A stretch of 52,995 nt of DNA from a virus. The notes beneath the pieces are model-generated. The model saw only the letters and a program-made list of their open reading frames with translations. It did no database searches and was not told the DNA's origin. Each line of letters starts with the position of its first letter. Positions within the stretch are counted from its first letter, which is position 1. The position numbers and the translations under genes are program-made. The stretch covers positions 1 through 52,995 of IMG/VR virus record IMGVR_UViG_3300033571_027231. One strand, 5' to 3'. Positions 26,011 to 34,062 of this stretch are shown piece by piece.

Positions 26011-26630
26011 ACTATTTCCTTAATCTCATTAACTATATTTGTAATCTCTTGAATAGCATCATTATTAGTAGTATCAAAAACTGTTTGACCATCAGCTGCT
26101 GATTTAGCATATATTATTCTTTGAGAGGTATAACTTTTCATTATTGGTAATGAATATCCGTGTAAAGCTTCGATTATTTCATTACTTAAAGAAGTAGAAA
26201 CTATTCGTCTACTAATACAAAAATATGATTTCGGATTGCCGTCAGTAAGTTGTTGTCTATGTTTTATTAAATCTACTAATGCTTCGGATGCCCATATATC
26301 ATATGGAGATGGTTGAACCGGTATAATTATAAGGTCAGCACATTTTATAGCAGAGATTGCCATGTCAGTTAGTTGAGGCGCTCCGTCTATAATAACCCAA
26401 TCAAAATCATTGGCTATTTTCTTAATATCTTTATCAAGAGTCGGCCTATCCATTCCTACTACAGCTAATTCACTATTGCCCGCAGCATGCCAATCTCTAG
26501 CTGACCCTTGTGGATCGGAATCTATAAGTAATACTTTGGATTTATTAAGGTGTAACTTGGTAGCTATATTTGTAGCTAATGTAGTCTTACCCACTCCGCC
26601 TTTTTGATTTAATATCGCTATAATCTTCAT
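26007..26630 (-). CDS. parA: ParA-type partition ATPase (207 aa)
   Basis: MKIIAILNQKGGVGKTT holds the deviant Walker A (residues 10-17) with the signature lysine K10. LLIDSDPQGSARDW is Walker A-prime/B, and WVIIDGAP follows. Size fits small ParA proteins of plasmids (class Ib). It would segregate an extrachromosomal genome on the nucleoid. A promoter (26656-26683) and a start close to it support it as first gene of a 4-gene operon. Confidence 0.9.
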   Translation of the reverse strand: MKIIAILNQKGGVGKTTLATNIATKLHLNKSKVLLIDSDPQGSARDWHAAGNSELAVVGMDRPTLDKDIKKIANDFDWVIIDGAPQLTDMAISAIKCADLIIIPVQPSPYDIWASEALVDLIKHRQQLTDGNPKSYFCISRRIVSTSLSNEIIEALHGYSLPIMKSYTSQRIIYAKSAADGQTVFDTTNNDAIQEITNIVNEIKEIV

Positions 26631-26655
26631 ATGCGTATACTTTTATATAAGGATA

Positions 26656-26683
26656 ACTATATACGAGCATACAAAGATGTCAA
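26656..26683 (-). promoter_or_regulatory. parA promoter and possible operator
   Basis: On the minus strand TTGACA (26683-26678), a 16-base spacer and TATAGT (26661-26656). The same stretch contains imperfect inverted sequences GCGTATA and TATACGAGC, which may be the RHH protein's operator or centromere. Confidence 0.55.
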
Positions 26684-26709
26684 TATATATTTATATGTAG
26701 ATGTATTTA

Positions 26710-26868
26710 TTATTCATCTGTAAAAAGTAATTCTTCTATTGCGAGTAAGCGCGACTCAAGATCATCAGTTGGCATAGTAGTAGAACGCACAAAGAATGTT
26801 ATGCCCAGTGAAATATCAATTATTAGCAATGTTAGCAAAGTTACTTGCATTACATTATTACTTCTCAT
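26710..26868 (-). CDS. Small membrane protein (52 aa)
   Basis: Read from ATG 26868: a hydrophobic helix at about residues 8-28 (VTLLTLLIIDISLGITFFV) followed by a mainly acidic 24-residue tail (DDLESRLLAIEELLF). The start overlaps the end of the upstream gene, so it is translationally coupled. One predicted transmembrane segment; it could be a holin-, spanin- or exclusion-type protein, but evidence for any of these is thin. Confidence 0.55.
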   Translation of the reverse strand: MRSNNVMQVTLLTLLIIDISLGITFFVRSTTMPTDDLESRLLAIEELLFTDE

Positions 26869-27421
26869 TCTCTTCCTTATATTTAATTACTTCATGGATA
26901 GCCTTGATTTTTTCCATTAAGGATTCTCTACTTTCTATTACGTTTGTTTGCGCAGTAGCTATTTCATTAGTTTTAATTCCAGACAAAGCTTTTAGTGCAC
27001 CTATTAAACTTTCTTCTGTATGCTCTGTGAATTCAGTTAATCCTTTTCTTAGAGAATCTATTTGTGATTCAATACTATCATCTTTAGCCTCAACAAATAC
27101 TGTATGCTGATGTATTTTTCGGGGCACTAATTCTTTAAAATACAATTGATGAGCCCATCCCTCCTTGGCTTCCATAGCTTCCCATAATAATTTAAAAGCA
27201 TCTTCATATTTCTCAGATGCTAAAGCTTTTACTTTCATATAATTTTTAGTATGTTCACCTAATGCACCTTTAGGACGCCCATTAGGATTAGGGCAAATTC
27301 CTTTTTGAAATAGATGATTTCCTTTTCGTGCTCCCATTGATTCTTTATTTTTCTGTTTTTTAACAGCTATTTTAACATAATTTTTTAATTTTTCTCTATT
27401 CAATATAAGCAAACTCTCCAT
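26858..27421 (-). CDS. Possible small terminase-like protein (187 aa)
   Basis: The N-terminus is basic, followed by FQKGICPNPNGRPKGALGEH, a pattern seen in the DUF5681-type proteins that often occur beside phage terminases. Then comes a helical body with W residues. It lies far from the large subunit, near the partition genes, so a different DNA-associated role remains possible. The start overlaps the HNH gene end by 26 bases. Confidence 0.5.
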   Translation of the reverse strand: MESLLILNREKLKNYVKIAVKKQKNKESMGARKGNHLFQKGICPNPNGRPKGALGEHTKNYMKVKALASEKYEDAFKLLWEAMEAKEGWAHQLYFKELVPRKIHQHTVFVEAKDDSIESQIDSLRKGLTEFTEHTEESLIGALKALSGIKTNEIATAQTNVIESRESLMEKIKAIHEVIKYKEENEK

Positions 27422-27875
27422 GTAACTTTAAAGCAGCTTCTTTATAAGCTTTCGCGGCTTCTTCTTTATTCTTAAAAAGCCCTAAATATTTTCTCTTCTT
27501 GTTTTTATCTATATAAACTACCCATCCTTTTTTTGCAGCACAATAACTTACGCCTTTATATCCTGAGGTATTATTACTTCTTTTCCTTGAATAACATAAT
27601 ACATCTGAAGTGGTCGCAGCTGCTAAGTTATCAATCGAATAATTATGTGGATTTTTATCAAGAAATACGATTCTTTTAGGAATATACCCATGGTGCATAA
27701 GGAATATTATTTTGCTTTTAGGGTATTTTTTATTTTTTAATCCAATCATTGAATAACCTCGAGTTATAAGACCCGCACTTCGATCATTTTTTATTTTATT
27801 ATTACGAGCGCTACGCCAATATAAATCGTTATCTTTGTATTCGAATATATCCTTTACTTCTTGCTGTGTTATCAT
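27396..27875 (-). CDS. HNH endonuclease with AP2 domain (159 aa)
   Basis: The first part has the HNH_3 layout (YPKSKIIFLMHHGYIPKRIV, then LDKNPHNYSIDNLAA). Residues 100-155, with SGYKGVSYCAAKKGWVVYI followed by KYLGLFKNKEEAAKAY, are an AP2/ERF DNA-binding domain. AP2-HNH proteins are usually selfish homing nucleases of phages; here it sits between SSB and the terminase-like gene, overlapping the latter. Confidence 0.8.
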   Translation of the reverse strand: MITQQEVKDIFEYKDNDLYWRSARNNKIKNDRSAGLITRGYSMIGLKNKKYPKSKIIFLMHHGYIPKRIVFLDKNPHNYSIDNLAAATTSDVLCYSRKRSNNTSGYKGVSYCAAKKGWVVYIDKNKKRKYLGLFKNKEEAAKAYKEAALKLHGEFAYIE

Positions 27876-27932
27876 ATTCCTGTCCTTTTTTGTCGATTTA
27901 AAGAAAGTTAATATAATTTATTAATAACTAAA

Positions 27933-28427
27933 TTAAAATGGTATTTCATCATCATATATTGGTGCTTCTACCATCGGCGCTTTAGCATTTAGCTTGAATT
28001 TGCCGCTCGGAGTTTGTTCATCATAATATTGTTCTATATGTGATGAGGTTATTCCAGAAGGCGAAGCATTAACACTAGCATTTTCTCGTTGATCACCCTC
28101 TTTTTTCATTAAAGCTATTTTAGTCAAGTTAATTGTAATAGCAGCTTTAAATGTTCCATCTTTGCCAGTATAGCTTTTAATAGCAGGTTTTCCTTTAACG
28201 ATAACCTTATCGCCTTTAAAGACTTTCTGAAAAAGATAAGCCGACTTTTCTTTATCCCATGAAACTACTTCATACCAAGTGGTTTTAGATTCCCATTCGC
28301 CTGTTTGTTTATTTTTAACCCCTTGGCTAACTCCAACTGAAAAGCTAAGCATGTCAGGATATTTATCAAAACCATATTTAGGGTTTTGGCCTACAAAGCC
28401 TTCTATTTCTATTTCTTCAATTGACAT
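27933..28427 (-). CDS. ssb: Single-stranded DNA-binding protein (164 aa)
   Basis: An OB-fold SSB: IEGFVGQNPKYGFDKYPDML, TTWYEVVSWDKEKSAYLF, KVFKGDKVIVKGKPAIKSY, then a disordered linker and the acidic tip YDDEIPF used to recruit replication proteins. It is in the Rep operon, overlapping the small gene upstream by 11 bases. It likely supports phage DNA synthesis and RecT-type recombination. Confidence 0.9.
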   Translation of the reverse strand: MSIEEIEIEGFVGQNPKYGFDKYPDMLSFSVGVSQGVKNKQTGEWESKTTWYEVVSWDKEKSAYLFQKVFKGDKVIVKGKPAIKSYTGKDGTFKAAITINLTKIALMKKEGDQRENASVNASPSGITSSHIEQYYDEQTPSGKFKLNAKAPMVEAPIYDDEIPF

Positions 28428-28650
28428 ATTCTTTTTTCTCCTTTAATTCATTTAATGCTATCCGTTTACCAAGTTTAAAGGATAATTTAGATATTATTTT
28501 TATATCTTCAATACTTTTATCATTCATATCTATGGTAGACATTAAGAACTTTTGAAATATCTGAAATTCCTGTTCCGACATTTCTTGTATTATATCCTGT
28601 ATAATTTCTCTTTCTTCATCTATGAATGGTTCAGAACTTAAATCAATCAC
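28417..28650 (-). CDS. Hypothetical small acidic protein of the rep operon (77 aa)
   Basis: Helical, acidic in the N-terminal half (DEEREIIQDIIQEMSEQEF) and Lys-rich at the end. It overlaps Rep by 8 bases and SSB by 11, so it is tightly coupled to replication genes. No family recognised. Confidence 0.65.
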   Translation of the reverse strand: MIDLSSEPFIDEEREIIQDIIQEMSEQEFQIFQKFLMSTIDMNDKSIEDIKIISKLSFKLGKRIALNELKEKKEYVN

Positions 28651-30601
28651 TATTATTACCTTCTATATTGTTTAAAAAACCTTGTCCTATCATTTCATTT
28701 AAACGTTCTACCATTTCCTGATTACGCGGATCTTTCAATGCGCTATATTTATTCTCCTCAAAAGACTGCTTCATATCTTCATTCGTAGGAATGTATTTTT
28801 GTTCATCAGGATTATACTTACAAACTTCGTCTCCGTATTTATTCTTAAGGACAATCAAAATATTAAATTCTTTAGCAATTTTACTCAAGTCTACCCCAAG
28901 TTCATCTTGAATTTGGACAAGACGAGAGCCGTAATCATGGGAAATGGTTATCTTCCTTAAGGTTTCTGCTACAAAGACATTGTCTAAACGATAAAATTTT
29001 TGATGGGTAGACAGGATTTCTTTAACTCTATGCCATGAAATTTGTGGAGAATTTTCAACCTTGAGTTGAACATCTTCCGCCTTTTGCATGTTTTCCTCTA
29101 ACTCTGTATTTAAAGTTTGAATAGGTATTATGGTAGCAGGCTGATCCATACGTTCGGCTTTAGACTCTTCTCCTATGGCTTTAATCTTTTGTGCTATAGG
29201 AACATAACAAGCATCGTAGGCGATGTTATTGTCAAAGGTCTCGGTAACCGAAGCGGCAGAAACTTTAAGGTTAGAAACGATGTTAATATCTCTGCCGCAA
29301 ACATTCATGATGATGCTTCGAAGTTTATACCTTTCATCGAGTTTTAAGGTGATATCACGAGGAAATGTCAGTTTAATCCTACCTGGTATTGGTTGCTCGA
29401 TTTTTAGCTTTAGCACTAGCTCTTCAGCTTGGCTTTTATCCTCAAACAGATCTCGTATTTTGACTTTAATCTTCCTAACGTTGAGATCATGGGTAAAACG
29501 TTCTTTTTGGGATGAAAAGCTAGTAGGCTCTGTATTGCTTGTGGTAATAGCTTCGTATGAATGTTTGTGAAAAGCGGGCTCTGTGTAGGTTTGATCGTTA
29601 GCGGCAACAAAACTTCCCTCTGCTACAATTGATGTTTTTGCAATAATTTCCATAAGCGAAGTAAATCCTGTGTCGGTTTCAAATGGGTTTATGTCTTGAT
29701 TTGTAGGTATGTCGGTAAGGCAAATTGTGTCCTCCTCCTTTTTTGCAGAGCTAATCTGGCTTGCTGCTCCGCAAGGAGAGCAAAGCAAGTTAGATTGCTC
29801 AAGTGATGTTGTATAGATTCTTTCGGATATAGCAGCAACACGAATTCTTGGTTTTGAGGTGATTGTTTCCAAATTTTCAGTAAAGGCAATTTTATCTTTT
29901 TCTTTTTTATTTATTTTTTCTTTTTCGGAAATAGATAATATATCTTTGGTAGATATATTATCTATTTCCTCTTTACTTAGTTCTGTACTTAGTTTCTTGT
30001 ATCCAACGCTGTAAGGATACCTATCCAATTTTTTAGAAGCAGAGGTATGCACGTTCTGTTGGATAGGAAGTATGCAATTTTTTGATGAAATATACCCATA
30101 ATTTGTATATAAATTTGTGACAGTTTTTTTTATTCTGGCAATACCAAATGCGTTAAAAAAATGTGGTGTTTCTTGCCAGACATAGATAACTAATTGATTG
30201 TATAAAATCTTGGTATAATGTTTAATAATCTCCCAATCTCGACTTATTAAACCTAATTTTTCTAACCTTACCAATTTTCTTCTAATGGTATCTTCGGAAC
30301 ATACATAATCTTCAGCCAATTGTTTATAACAAGTATATATTCCATTTTGTTTTAACTTAGATAAATGTATGATGTTTCCTTTACTATATTTTTTCGTAGG
30401 ATTATGCCATGATCTAAGAAAATCCCAATATATATTGATAGCTAAATGATCGGGCTTACCATTTGCATAAGTAATAATTTTATTTAATTGATTTTTGCGT
30501 TTAAGCGAAATTAATTTATTATTTAGTTGACTTTCTTCTTTCTGTTCATTAAAAACAGAAAGGGGGTGTGGTTCTTGGTTAGGAGTAATGTAAGTTTTCA
30601 C
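28643..30601 (-). CDS. Putative replication initiator (652 aa)
   Basis: The start is a GTG at 30601 that overlaps the upstream stop by 4 bases. Residues ~88-125 are a winged helix (CYKQLAEDYVCSEDTIRRK, VRLEKLGLISRDW). A later part (LTFPRDITLKLDERYKLRSI) resembles the DnaA N-terminal-type domain of large replication proteins of rickettsial plasmids, and the C-terminus has WHRVKEILSTHQKFYRL. The central 200 residues are low complexity. It lies with SSB and ParA and beside a gene-poor A+T-rich region, so an initiator role is likely but unproven. Confidence 0.55.
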   Translation of the reverse strand: MKTYITPNQEPHPLSVFNEQKEESQLNNKLISLKRKNQLNKIITYANGKPDHLAINIYWDFLRSWHNPTKKYSKGNIIHLSKLKQNGIYTCYKQLAEDYVCSEDTIRRKLVRLEKLGLISRDWEIIKHYTKILYNQLVIYVWQETPHFFNAFGIARIKKTVTNLYTNYGYISSKNCILPIQQNVHTSASKKLDRYPYSVGYKKLSTELSKEEIDNISTKDILSISEKEKINKKEKDKIAFTENLETITSKPRIRVAAISERIYTTSLEQSNLLCSPCGAASQISSAKKEEDTICLTDIPTNQDINPFETDTGFTSLMEIIAKTSIVAEGSFVAANDQTYTEPAFHKHSYEAITTSNTEPTSFSSQKERFTHDLNVRKIKVKIRDLFEDKSQAEELVLKLKIEQPIPGRIKLTFPRDITLKLDERYKLRSIIMNVCGRDINIVSNLKVSAASVTETFDNNIAYDACYVPIAQKIKAIGEESKAERMDQPATIIPIQTLNTELEENMQKAEDVQLKVENSPQISWHRVKEILSTHQKFYRLDNVFVAETLRKITISHDYGSRLVQIQDELGVDLSKIAKEFNILIVLKNKYGDEVCKYNPDEQKYIPTNEDMKQSFEENKYSALKDPRNQEMVERLNEMIGQGFLNNIEGNNSD

Positions 30602-30921
30602 ACCACCTCTTTTTCTTTATATTGAGTTTTTACATTCATATTTTCCTCTTTTTTTAATTTTTTCTTATTTTGTTTATCTCTTTCGATTAAGTTTTTAATA
30701 TTTTGTATTTCTGCCATTACTATTTCAGCTGATTCAGAAACTTTATTGACAGCTTCTCTTAAATCTGCTTTTGCGATGGTTAGATTTTTATGCAATCTCC
30801 AAAAATCATCATGAATAAATTCCTCTTGCTGAATATAATTTGTGATGTAGGTATATTCAGAGCTATAAGTTAATACGTTGTAAGTATCTGTAATCAATTG
30901 TCGAACTTCCTTGATTTGCAT
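30598..30921 (-). CDS. Hypothetical protein upstream of rep (107 aa)
   Basis: Helical protein with Trp/Tyr-rich N-terminal half (TYNVLTYSSEYTYITNY) and Lys/Glu-rich C-terminal half (ERDKQNKKKLKKEENMN). It is translated into the Rep gene by a 4-base overlap. No family recognised; possibly a replication accessory. Confidence 0.6.
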   Translation of the reverse strand: MQIKEVRQLITDTYNVLTYSSEYTYITNYIQQEEFIHDDFWRLHKNLTIAKADLREAVNKVSESAEIVMAEIQNIKNLIERDKQNKKKLKKEENMNVKTQYKEKEVV

Positions 30922-31048
30922 TAGTATTTCTTATAATTATAACAAACTTTTAAAATTCTTATTTTTTTCGTTAGAATCCTTGTCCTTCCCGAATCTCAGG
31001 TCGTAGTATGCTTTCCAAGCTTCATCTATTTTTGTATCATATAGTGTA

Positions 31049-31420
31049 TTATAGTAGGTCATTAAGGCTCTCCATTTCTTCTTTTCTTGTTTGCTCTAAT
31101 TTCAATTTAACGTACGCAGTATTTTCCTGTAGTATCTGTAAAGCTTCTTTAGGATGCCTTAATTTAATAGCTATTTGTTTCTTTCCATTCTTATCAAGGG
31201 GATTGTGTTTCTTTAATAAGCACCACTCTTCTAATTGATAGTTGTAATTTCTCACTGATTTATCACAACAATTATAAATTTTTTGTAATTCATCTGAATT
31301 AATTATAACTTCACTAAAACCATAAAAATTATAAAGTTTTATATAATTTCCTATTATTTGATTATCCGTAGTACACATCAGAAGATGTGCTATTAAATTA
31401 GATTCAATATCTTCATTCAT
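31049..31420 (-). CDS. Possible winged-helix DNA-binding protein (123 aa)
   Basis: A central stretch (SDELQKIYNCCDKSVRNYNY, EWCLLKKHNPLDKNGKK) looks like a winged helix, followed by a helical tail rich in Lys/Glu. It is the first gene of the minus-strand replication cluster and faces the long gene-poor region. An inverted repeat at 31465-31488 lies about 45 bases upstream of its start and could be an operator. Confidence 0.5.
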   Translation of the reverse strand: MNEDIESNLIAHLLMCTTDNQIIGNYIKLYNFYGFSEVIINSDELQKIYNCCDKSVRNYNYQLEEWCLLKKHNPLDKNGKKQIAIKLRHPKEALQILQENTAYVKLKLEQTRKEEMESLNDLL

Positions 31421-32052
31421 TTTTTTACCATTTCTAGATTAACGGCATCTGTATGCTATGTCTAATATCGGTAAAATTTTTCCGATATGTCTTGACTTAT
31501 AAGTTAATCTTTATTATTTTATTTATTGGAGTATCCAATTTGGGTACTTCAACTAAAAACAATCCACCAAATAAAATGGGGGTTGTTGTGTGCTCCTCAT
31601 GCACTTGTTAATGCAAAAGGTGGCTAATAAAAGGCTCTTAAAAAGCTAAACAAAAGGCGCTAAAAGCACTACACGAGCACGAGCACGAGTATTGTACATT
31701 TCATTATAAAAATCCGCCGCCAAGCAAATTAAATAATGATAGTCTACTAAAAGGTATGTGAAAGCCACTGATCAGGTGGCTCATATACTGCCTTTAAGCC
31801 CTTTTTCTTTATTTATTCCAATCCTTTATTCTATTGTTATCTTTCTATTACTTTCTGCTATCTAGGGCAATAAAAATTTTTATATCTATTTTTGCCTCTT
31901 AATATGGCAGTCTTTTTAAGTAGTTGATTCACGATATGTATAAAAATTATTCTCGTCAAGATCAAAATTAACCTAATCAAAAGAATTTTATTGAGTTTTT
32001 TGTAAAGTTTCTGTATAGAATATGTTAATATAATTATATTTTTATAAAAGAA
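31421..32052. promoter_or_regulatory. Gene-poor A+T-rich region, candidate origin of replication
   Basis: No convincing gene in about 630 bases between divergent gene sets. It holds ATATCGG/CCGATAT inverted repeats (31465-31488), three tandem CACGAG hexamers (31672-31689), four AAAAGG boxes (31615, 31629, 31652, 31749) of iteron-like spacing in part, and an AGCCAC/GTGGCT hairpin with a TGATCAG loop (31763-31781). Repeats, A+T richness and the adjacent Rep-like operon make this the best origin candidate. None of the repeats is demonstrated to bind Rep. Confidence 0.4.
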
Positions 32053-32229
32053 ATGACGGCTATAGATACACATTCATTATTTAAGCTTATTACTGATTCT
32101 GGTATGTCAGAGACACAAGCGGAAATATTTATAACGCATTTTGTCACTAGGGAAGAATTCGAGAAGTATAAATTAAAGACACAAGAGTACATTAGCAGAT
32201 TAGAAAAACTATTGAAAAAGAATAAATAA
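32053..32229 (+). CDS. Small helical protein (58 aa), paralogue of N-terminal part of the next
   Basis: ATG 32053; MTAIDTHSLFKLITDSGMSE, AEIFITHFVTREEF, then a Lys/Glu coiled coil. Its first half resembles the start of the next gene (EAIKNLIKDGFSEHDAESI) in motif spacing. The stop is 2 bases before the next ATG, so they are co-translated. No signal peptide or membrane segment. Confidence 0.55.
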   Translation: MTAIDTHSLFKLITDSGMSETQAEIFITHFVTREEFEKYKLKTQEYISRLEKLLKKNK

Positions 32230-32231
32230 AT

Positions 32232-32618
32232 ATGAGATTAGAAAATATGGGAACTCATGAAGCTATAAAAAACCTTATTAAAGACGGCTTTAGTGAACAT
32301 GATGCAGAATCAATAATTAGGAATGTTCAGCTAGCTATTTCATCAGAAACAGTCAGTAAATCTGATTTGTTAACTGTAGAATATTCCCTAAAGACAGAAA
32401 TGAATGATATTAAGACGGAGTTAAAGTCTGATATTGCAGAATTAAAGTCTGATATTGCTGTACTTAAAGGTGATTTAAATAATGTAAAAGAAAATACGGC
32501 GACTAAAGCTGATTTCGCTGAATTAAAGACTGAAATTAAAACCAATATGAATTGGATCAAAGGGCTATTATTAATATTGATTGGATTAGCAATCAAAATA
32601 GCTTTTTTTAGTAAATAA
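32232..32618 (+). CDS. Coiled-coil membrane protein, Bdr/DUF1640-like (128 aa)
   Basis: Residues 40-100 are a coiled coil with a repeated LKSDIAELKSDIAVLKGDL unit; residues 108-125 (WIKGLLLILIGLAIKIAFF) form a C-terminal transmembrane helix. This tail-anchored coiled coil layout resembles Bdr-type proteins of spirochaete plasmids and DUF1640-like proteins. Tail-anchored topology is predicted, the function is unknown, and it may interact with the small gene upstream. Confidence 0.65.
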   Translation: MRLENMGTHEAIKNLIKDGFSEHDAESIIRNVQLAISSETVSKSDLLTVEYSLKTEMNDIKTELKSDIAELKSDIAVLKGDLNNVKENTATKADFAELKTEIKTNMNWIKGLLLILIGLAIKIAFFSK

Positions 32619-32661
32619 TATACCAAAAATTGACAAAAATTAACAGGCATCTTAATAACTT

Positions 32662-33006
32662 ATGAAAGCAATCAAAATAGATAATCGAATGAATGATAAA
32701 GAACTACTGTTGGAGGCAATTGATAATTATGATGTTTATAGCTCAATGCAAGCTAAAATATTAAAAACTCTTATAAATATTTCCGTAGATGACGTGGCTA
32801 TTATTGCGCCTCGTACTTTATCGGAATTAATCGGCACTACTAGGACGACTGTTTATAGCTGTTTATCTAAATTACAAAAAGATGGATGTATAAAAATTTT
32901 AAAAGATAGTGGCGAAAGATTGAATACATTCAAAATAAATAAAGTTAAATTAAACGAAATTATCTTGAATTATCAAAAAAAACTACAAATATTAAAAAAT
33001 AACTAA
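32662..33006 (+). CDS. Winged-helix regulator (114 aa)
   Basis: IIAPRTLSELIGTTRTTVYS, CLSKLQKDGCIKILKDSG are a helix-turn-helix and wing. It lies immediately upstream of a strong promoter with overlapping palindromes (33015-33042), which would be its natural operator. Likely controls the plus-strand recombination operon; inference from position. Confidence 0.7.
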   Translation: MKAIKIDNRMNDKELLLEAIDNYDVYSSMQAKILKTLINISVDDVAIIAPRTLSELIGTTRTTVYSCLSKLQKDGCIKILKDSGERLNTFKINKVKLNEIILNYQKKLQILKNN

Positions 33007-33014
33007 AATATAGC

Positions 33015-33042
33015 TTGACACTATTTAAACTATAGCTATACT
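33015..33042 (+). promoter_or_regulatory. Strong promoter with palindromic operator
   Basis: TTGACA (33015-33020), a 16-base spacer and TATACT (33037-33042). The -10 region lies within TATAGCTATA, a 10-base palindrome; another TATAG occurs just before the -35. An SD (AAAAAGG) precedes the ATG at 33072. Confidence 0.65.
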
Positions 33043-33071
33043 CTTTTTATAACAAATAAAAAGGTATAGTG

Positions 33072-33569
33072 ATGTCAGCTCTAACAATCCTACAAGCAAA
33101 AGCCGCTCAATACGGCATTCCACTCATTTCCCAAGAAAAAACCAGTGCTTTTTTACTTCGTGATATAATTAATAATCATGAAGTGGAGCAAAAAGAATTG
33201 ACTGATAGAATTTCTAAAATCCAAGCTGTTAAATTTGAAGAAGAAAGCGTTAAAAGAGCTCAAGAAGTAATTCTTAGATTACATCAACGTGTTCAAGAGC
33301 AAACTGAGCTTAGTGATTGGCAAGTAGAAGTACTTGATAAAGCTGCCAGATACGGCATTAAATATAATCTTAATAATCCAGATTGGTTTAAACTCAGCGA
33401 TGATATTGAAGAGCTTGAAATGTTATTACCTATTGCTGAGCATCATGGCATTCATGATTGGGATGCTAATGACATTATTGATTTAAGACAAAAGATTGAG
33501 AATGCAGAGCACAAATGGTGCGCAGAAAGAGATAGTCAATACCGCGATTATTTATTTTCGAGAATATAA
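33072..33569 (+). CDS. Hypothetical helical protein, first gene of the recombination operon (165 aa)
   Basis: From ATG 33072 (a GTG one codon earlier is possible). An all-helical protein with three spaced A..YGI-type motifs (AAQYGIPL, AARYGIKYN, AEHHGIHDW), the spacing suggesting three helical repeats. It follows the promoter and precedes the TPR-like gene by 3 bases. No family recognised. Confidence 0.6.
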   Translation: MSALTILQAKAAQYGIPLISQEKTSAFLLRDIINNHEVEQKELTDRISKIQAVKFEEESVKRAQEVILRLHQRVQEQTELSDWQVEVLDKAARYGIKYNLNNPDWFKLSDDIEELEMLLPIAEHHGIHDWDANDIIDLRQKIENAEHKWCAERDSQYRDYLFSRI

Positions 33570-33572
33570 CCA

Positions 33573-33848
33573 ATGAAATCAACAATGCCAAAAAAAACAA
33601 ACAATTGCGGTATTAACAACTTAATTATGAGCAAGAAAATGGTAAAAGCAACAGAAATTATATCTAACAACGAATATTCTTTAGAGAATCTTGTTACGTT
33701 ACCTTTAGAGGATCAAGCAATTATGTGCTTTGGAGTAGCTAGAGAATTGTTTAGGCAAAACAAAGGAATGTTAGCAAGTCAGTTTATGGCTAAAGCATTA
33801 AGTATTAATCCTGATTTGCTGCGATTAACAATTAATAATGATGATTAA
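33573..33848 (+). CDS. Small TPR-like protein, paralogue A (91 aa)
   Basis: The conserved part, AIMCFGVARELFRQNKGML then QFMAKALSINPDLL, is a TPR-like helical hairpin and is matched by the gene at 38792-39001 (IYFGVAQVLFKQGKTLLA, FMTHALSIDPKL). The two are therefore paralogues. The N-terminal ATG is uncertain (ATGs at 33573, 33585 and 33630). The RNA hairpin at 33857-33880 begins 9 bases after its stop. Confidence 0.6.
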   Translation: MKSTMPKKTNNCGINNLIMSKKMVKATEIISNNEYSLENLVTLPLEDQAIMCFGVARELFRQNKGMLASQFMAKALSINPDLLRLTINNDD

Positions 33849-33856
33849 GAGATTAG

Positions 33857-33881
33857 GGCTCGACAAAGTGTAACAGAGCCT
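33857..33881 (+). ncRNA. Hairpin whose loop is complementary to the 38792 leader
   Basis: The stem is GGCTC (33857-33861) with GAGCC (33876-33880) plus a flanking G-U; the 14-base loop is GACAAAGTGTAACA. The stretch from 33858 to 33877 is complementary to 38735-38755 except for one mismatch and one bulged base. It is read with the plus-strand operon immediately after the paralogue A gene. Confidence 0.45.
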
Positions 33882-33938
33882 GGTTGCTCTCAAGAGAAAT
33901 TTTGGGGGCAATCGCAAAAAACAAATTAAGTAAAATAT

Positions 33939-34058
33939 ATGAAAGAGAAACTAATAAAATTTATTGAATATATAACAGAACACCAGGGAATTACTATAGT
34001 AACAATTACAATAATTTATTTGGGGGTAATGTTTTATTGGTTAATACATTTAGGTTAA
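33939..34058 (+). CDS. Tiny membrane protein (39 aa)
   Basis: ATG 33939; MKEKLIKFIEYITEHQ is basic-polar, followed by a 20-residue hydrophobic helix (GITIVTITIIYLGVMFYWLI) and HLG. One predicted transmembrane helix with cytoplasmic N-terminus likely. The stop is 4 bases before the YqaJ ATG. It could be a small holin-like or regulatory protein; function not established. Confidence 0.5.
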   Translation: MKEKLIKFIEYITEHQGITIVTITIIYLGVMFYWLIHLG

Positions 34059-34062
34059 GATT

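Noticed and set aside
29223-29570. Plus-strand frame of 115 codons inside the rep gene
   Set aside because: A shadow of the Rep frame with no start context and low-complexity reading.
31858-32073. Minus-strand frame of 71 codons
   Set aside because: Very A+T-rich, Ile/Leu/Lys-only composition, overlaps the start of the plus-strand gene at 32053 and has no ribosome site.
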